Positions 5,000-5,424 of a stretch of DNA of 5,424 nt are shown here, in pieces; the stretch's first letter is position 1, and each line of letters opens with the position of its first letter. The stretch is from contig USBP01000123.1 of the NCBI GenBank assembly GCA_900552985.1, positions 1-5,424 of the forward strand. The letters are read 5' to 3'. The translations under genes and the position numbers were made by a program. The notes under the pieces were generated by a model. It was not told where the DNA came from, searched no databases, and was given only the letters and a program-made list of their open reading frames with translations. The stretch comes from an uncultured Oscillospiraceae bacterium. GTDB taxonomy: Bacteria; Bacillota; Clostridia; Oscillospirales; Acutalibacteraceae.

Positions 5000-5293
5000 A
5001 TGGCGGACGATTATAAAGACCTCATCAGCGAGGGCGAGGATTTTGACGGAACGGTTGTGCTGGCGGATGAAGAAGGGAATGAAATCTCCTTCACCTTTCT
5101 CGACCTGCTCGAGTATGAGGGCGAAAGCTATGTGCTGCTGTTGCCGACGCAGGAGGATCTGGCAAACGAGGTGGTGATCCTGCGCGTCACAGAGGAGAAT
5201 GGGGCAGAATTCTATGAGGCGGTGGAGGATCTGGAGACGATTGAGGCCGTGTTCGCCCTGTTTCAACAGCTACAGGAGGAGAATAAGGCCTAA
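5000..5293 (+). CDS. DUF1292 domain-containing small acidic protein
   Basis: This is a 97-residue, strongly acidic cytosolic protein of the DUF1292 family (YrzB-like in Bacillus), whose function is not established. It has no signal peptide or membrane segment. It matches the family pattern: an N-terminal strand region with ADEEGNEISFTFLDLLEYEG (22-41), then YVLLLP (44-49), EVVILRVTEE (57-66) and a C-terminal stretch EAVEDLETIEAVFALFQQLQ (73-92) that is probably helical. I chose the ATG at 5000, 9 nt after AAAGGAG; the in-frame ATG at 4991 directly abuts that site and is too close. In Firmicutes such genes often lie near the yrrK/yrzL or alaS group; here the only visible neighbour is ychF, on the opposite strand. 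The next gene downstream is outside the window. The family call rests on recognition of sequence pattern, not on a search. Confidence 0.88.
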   Translation: MADDYKDLISEGEDFDGTVVLADEEGNEISFTFLDLLEYEGESYVLLLPTQEDLANEVVILRVTEENGAEFYEAVEDLETIEAVFALFQQLQEENKA

Positions 5294-5424
5294 AACCGGA
5301 GAGACAGGCAACTGCCGGCTTCCCAAACTCACCGCCTCACGGGGGCCCAAACAGGCGGGAAGGTTCGCTTTTTGCCCTTCGGGCCCCAAAATCCCCTCAT
5401 GTGCACGCAGTTAGTGCCAGCAGC
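5294..5424. other. GC-rich non-coding tail with self-complementary segments
   Basis: No gene is recognisable in this final stretch. Several complementary arms are visible: CCGCCT (5332-5337) with AGGCGG (5353-5358), and GGGGCCC (5342-5348) with GGGCCCC (5381-5387), the latter stacking on GAAGG (5359-5363) with CCTTC (5376-5380). The two arrangements compete for the same bases. No arm is followed directly by a T-run, so no clean terminator for the DUF1292 gene can be called. It could be a dispersed intergenic element or a structured RNA, or simply GC-rich spacer. Confidence 0.35.

Noticed and set aside
5414..5424. GTGCCAGCAGC at the right edge, identical to a piece of the universal 16S rRNA 530 region
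   Set aside because: The bases just before it do not match the rRNA context (the expected CTAACTCC is absent), and an 11-base match at the edge can occur by chance.
1..5424. CRISPR arrays, insertion sequences, attachment sites or phage genes
   Set aside because: I looked for regularly spaced repeats, terminal inverted repeats with transposase frames, and tRNA-end duplications, and found none. The tRNA 3' end is not repeated elsewhere in the window.

Overview
The window looks like an ordinary chromosomal stretch from a medium-GC Gram-positive anaerobe, most likely a member of the Clostridia (Oscillospiraceae-like). The basis is strong AAAGGGG/AAAGGAG ribosome sites, lipoproteins with a Firmicutes-type LAAC lipobox, a DUF1292 gene, a tRNA with an encoded CCA end and textbook sigma-A promoters. 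The lineage is an inference, not a database result. No mobile element, CRISPR array, phage gene or origin is visible.

Layout, left to right. (1) Positions 1-775, minus strand: an ExoA/exonuclease III-type AP endonuclease, all but its last few codons, with an extended -10 promoter. (2) Positions 776-1040: a short intergenic region with the promoter and structured leader of the next gene. (3) Positions 1041-1997 and 2271-3197, plus strand: two tandem, separately transcribed paralogous lipoproteins of unknown function. Each has its own promoter, a leader of about 95 nt, and a terminator. They share the signal peptide layout, an acidic tether and a 14-residue motif at identical residue numbers. 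(4) Positions 3452-3527, minus strand: tRNA-Ala with anticodon CGC, with a perfect-consensus promoter on its right and a terminator on its left. (5) Positions 3759-4853, minus strand: the universally conserved ATPase YchF, with a strong terminator. (6) Positions 5000-5293, plus strand: a 97-residue DUF1292 protein, divergent from ychF across a compact two-promoter region. (7) Positions 5294-5424: a GC-rich tail with self-complementary segments and no recognisable gene.

The genes do not form one operon: every gene appears to have its own promoter, and most have their own terminator. DNA repair (ExoA), translation (tRNA-Ala, YchF) and DUF1292 are housekeeping. The accessory part is the lipoprotein pair at 1041-3197, and the observations most worth following are there: a motif conserved in an otherwise divergent tether, five extra cysteines in only one paralog, and similar two-hairpin leaders. 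I see no clear evidence of a wholly new multi-gene system.
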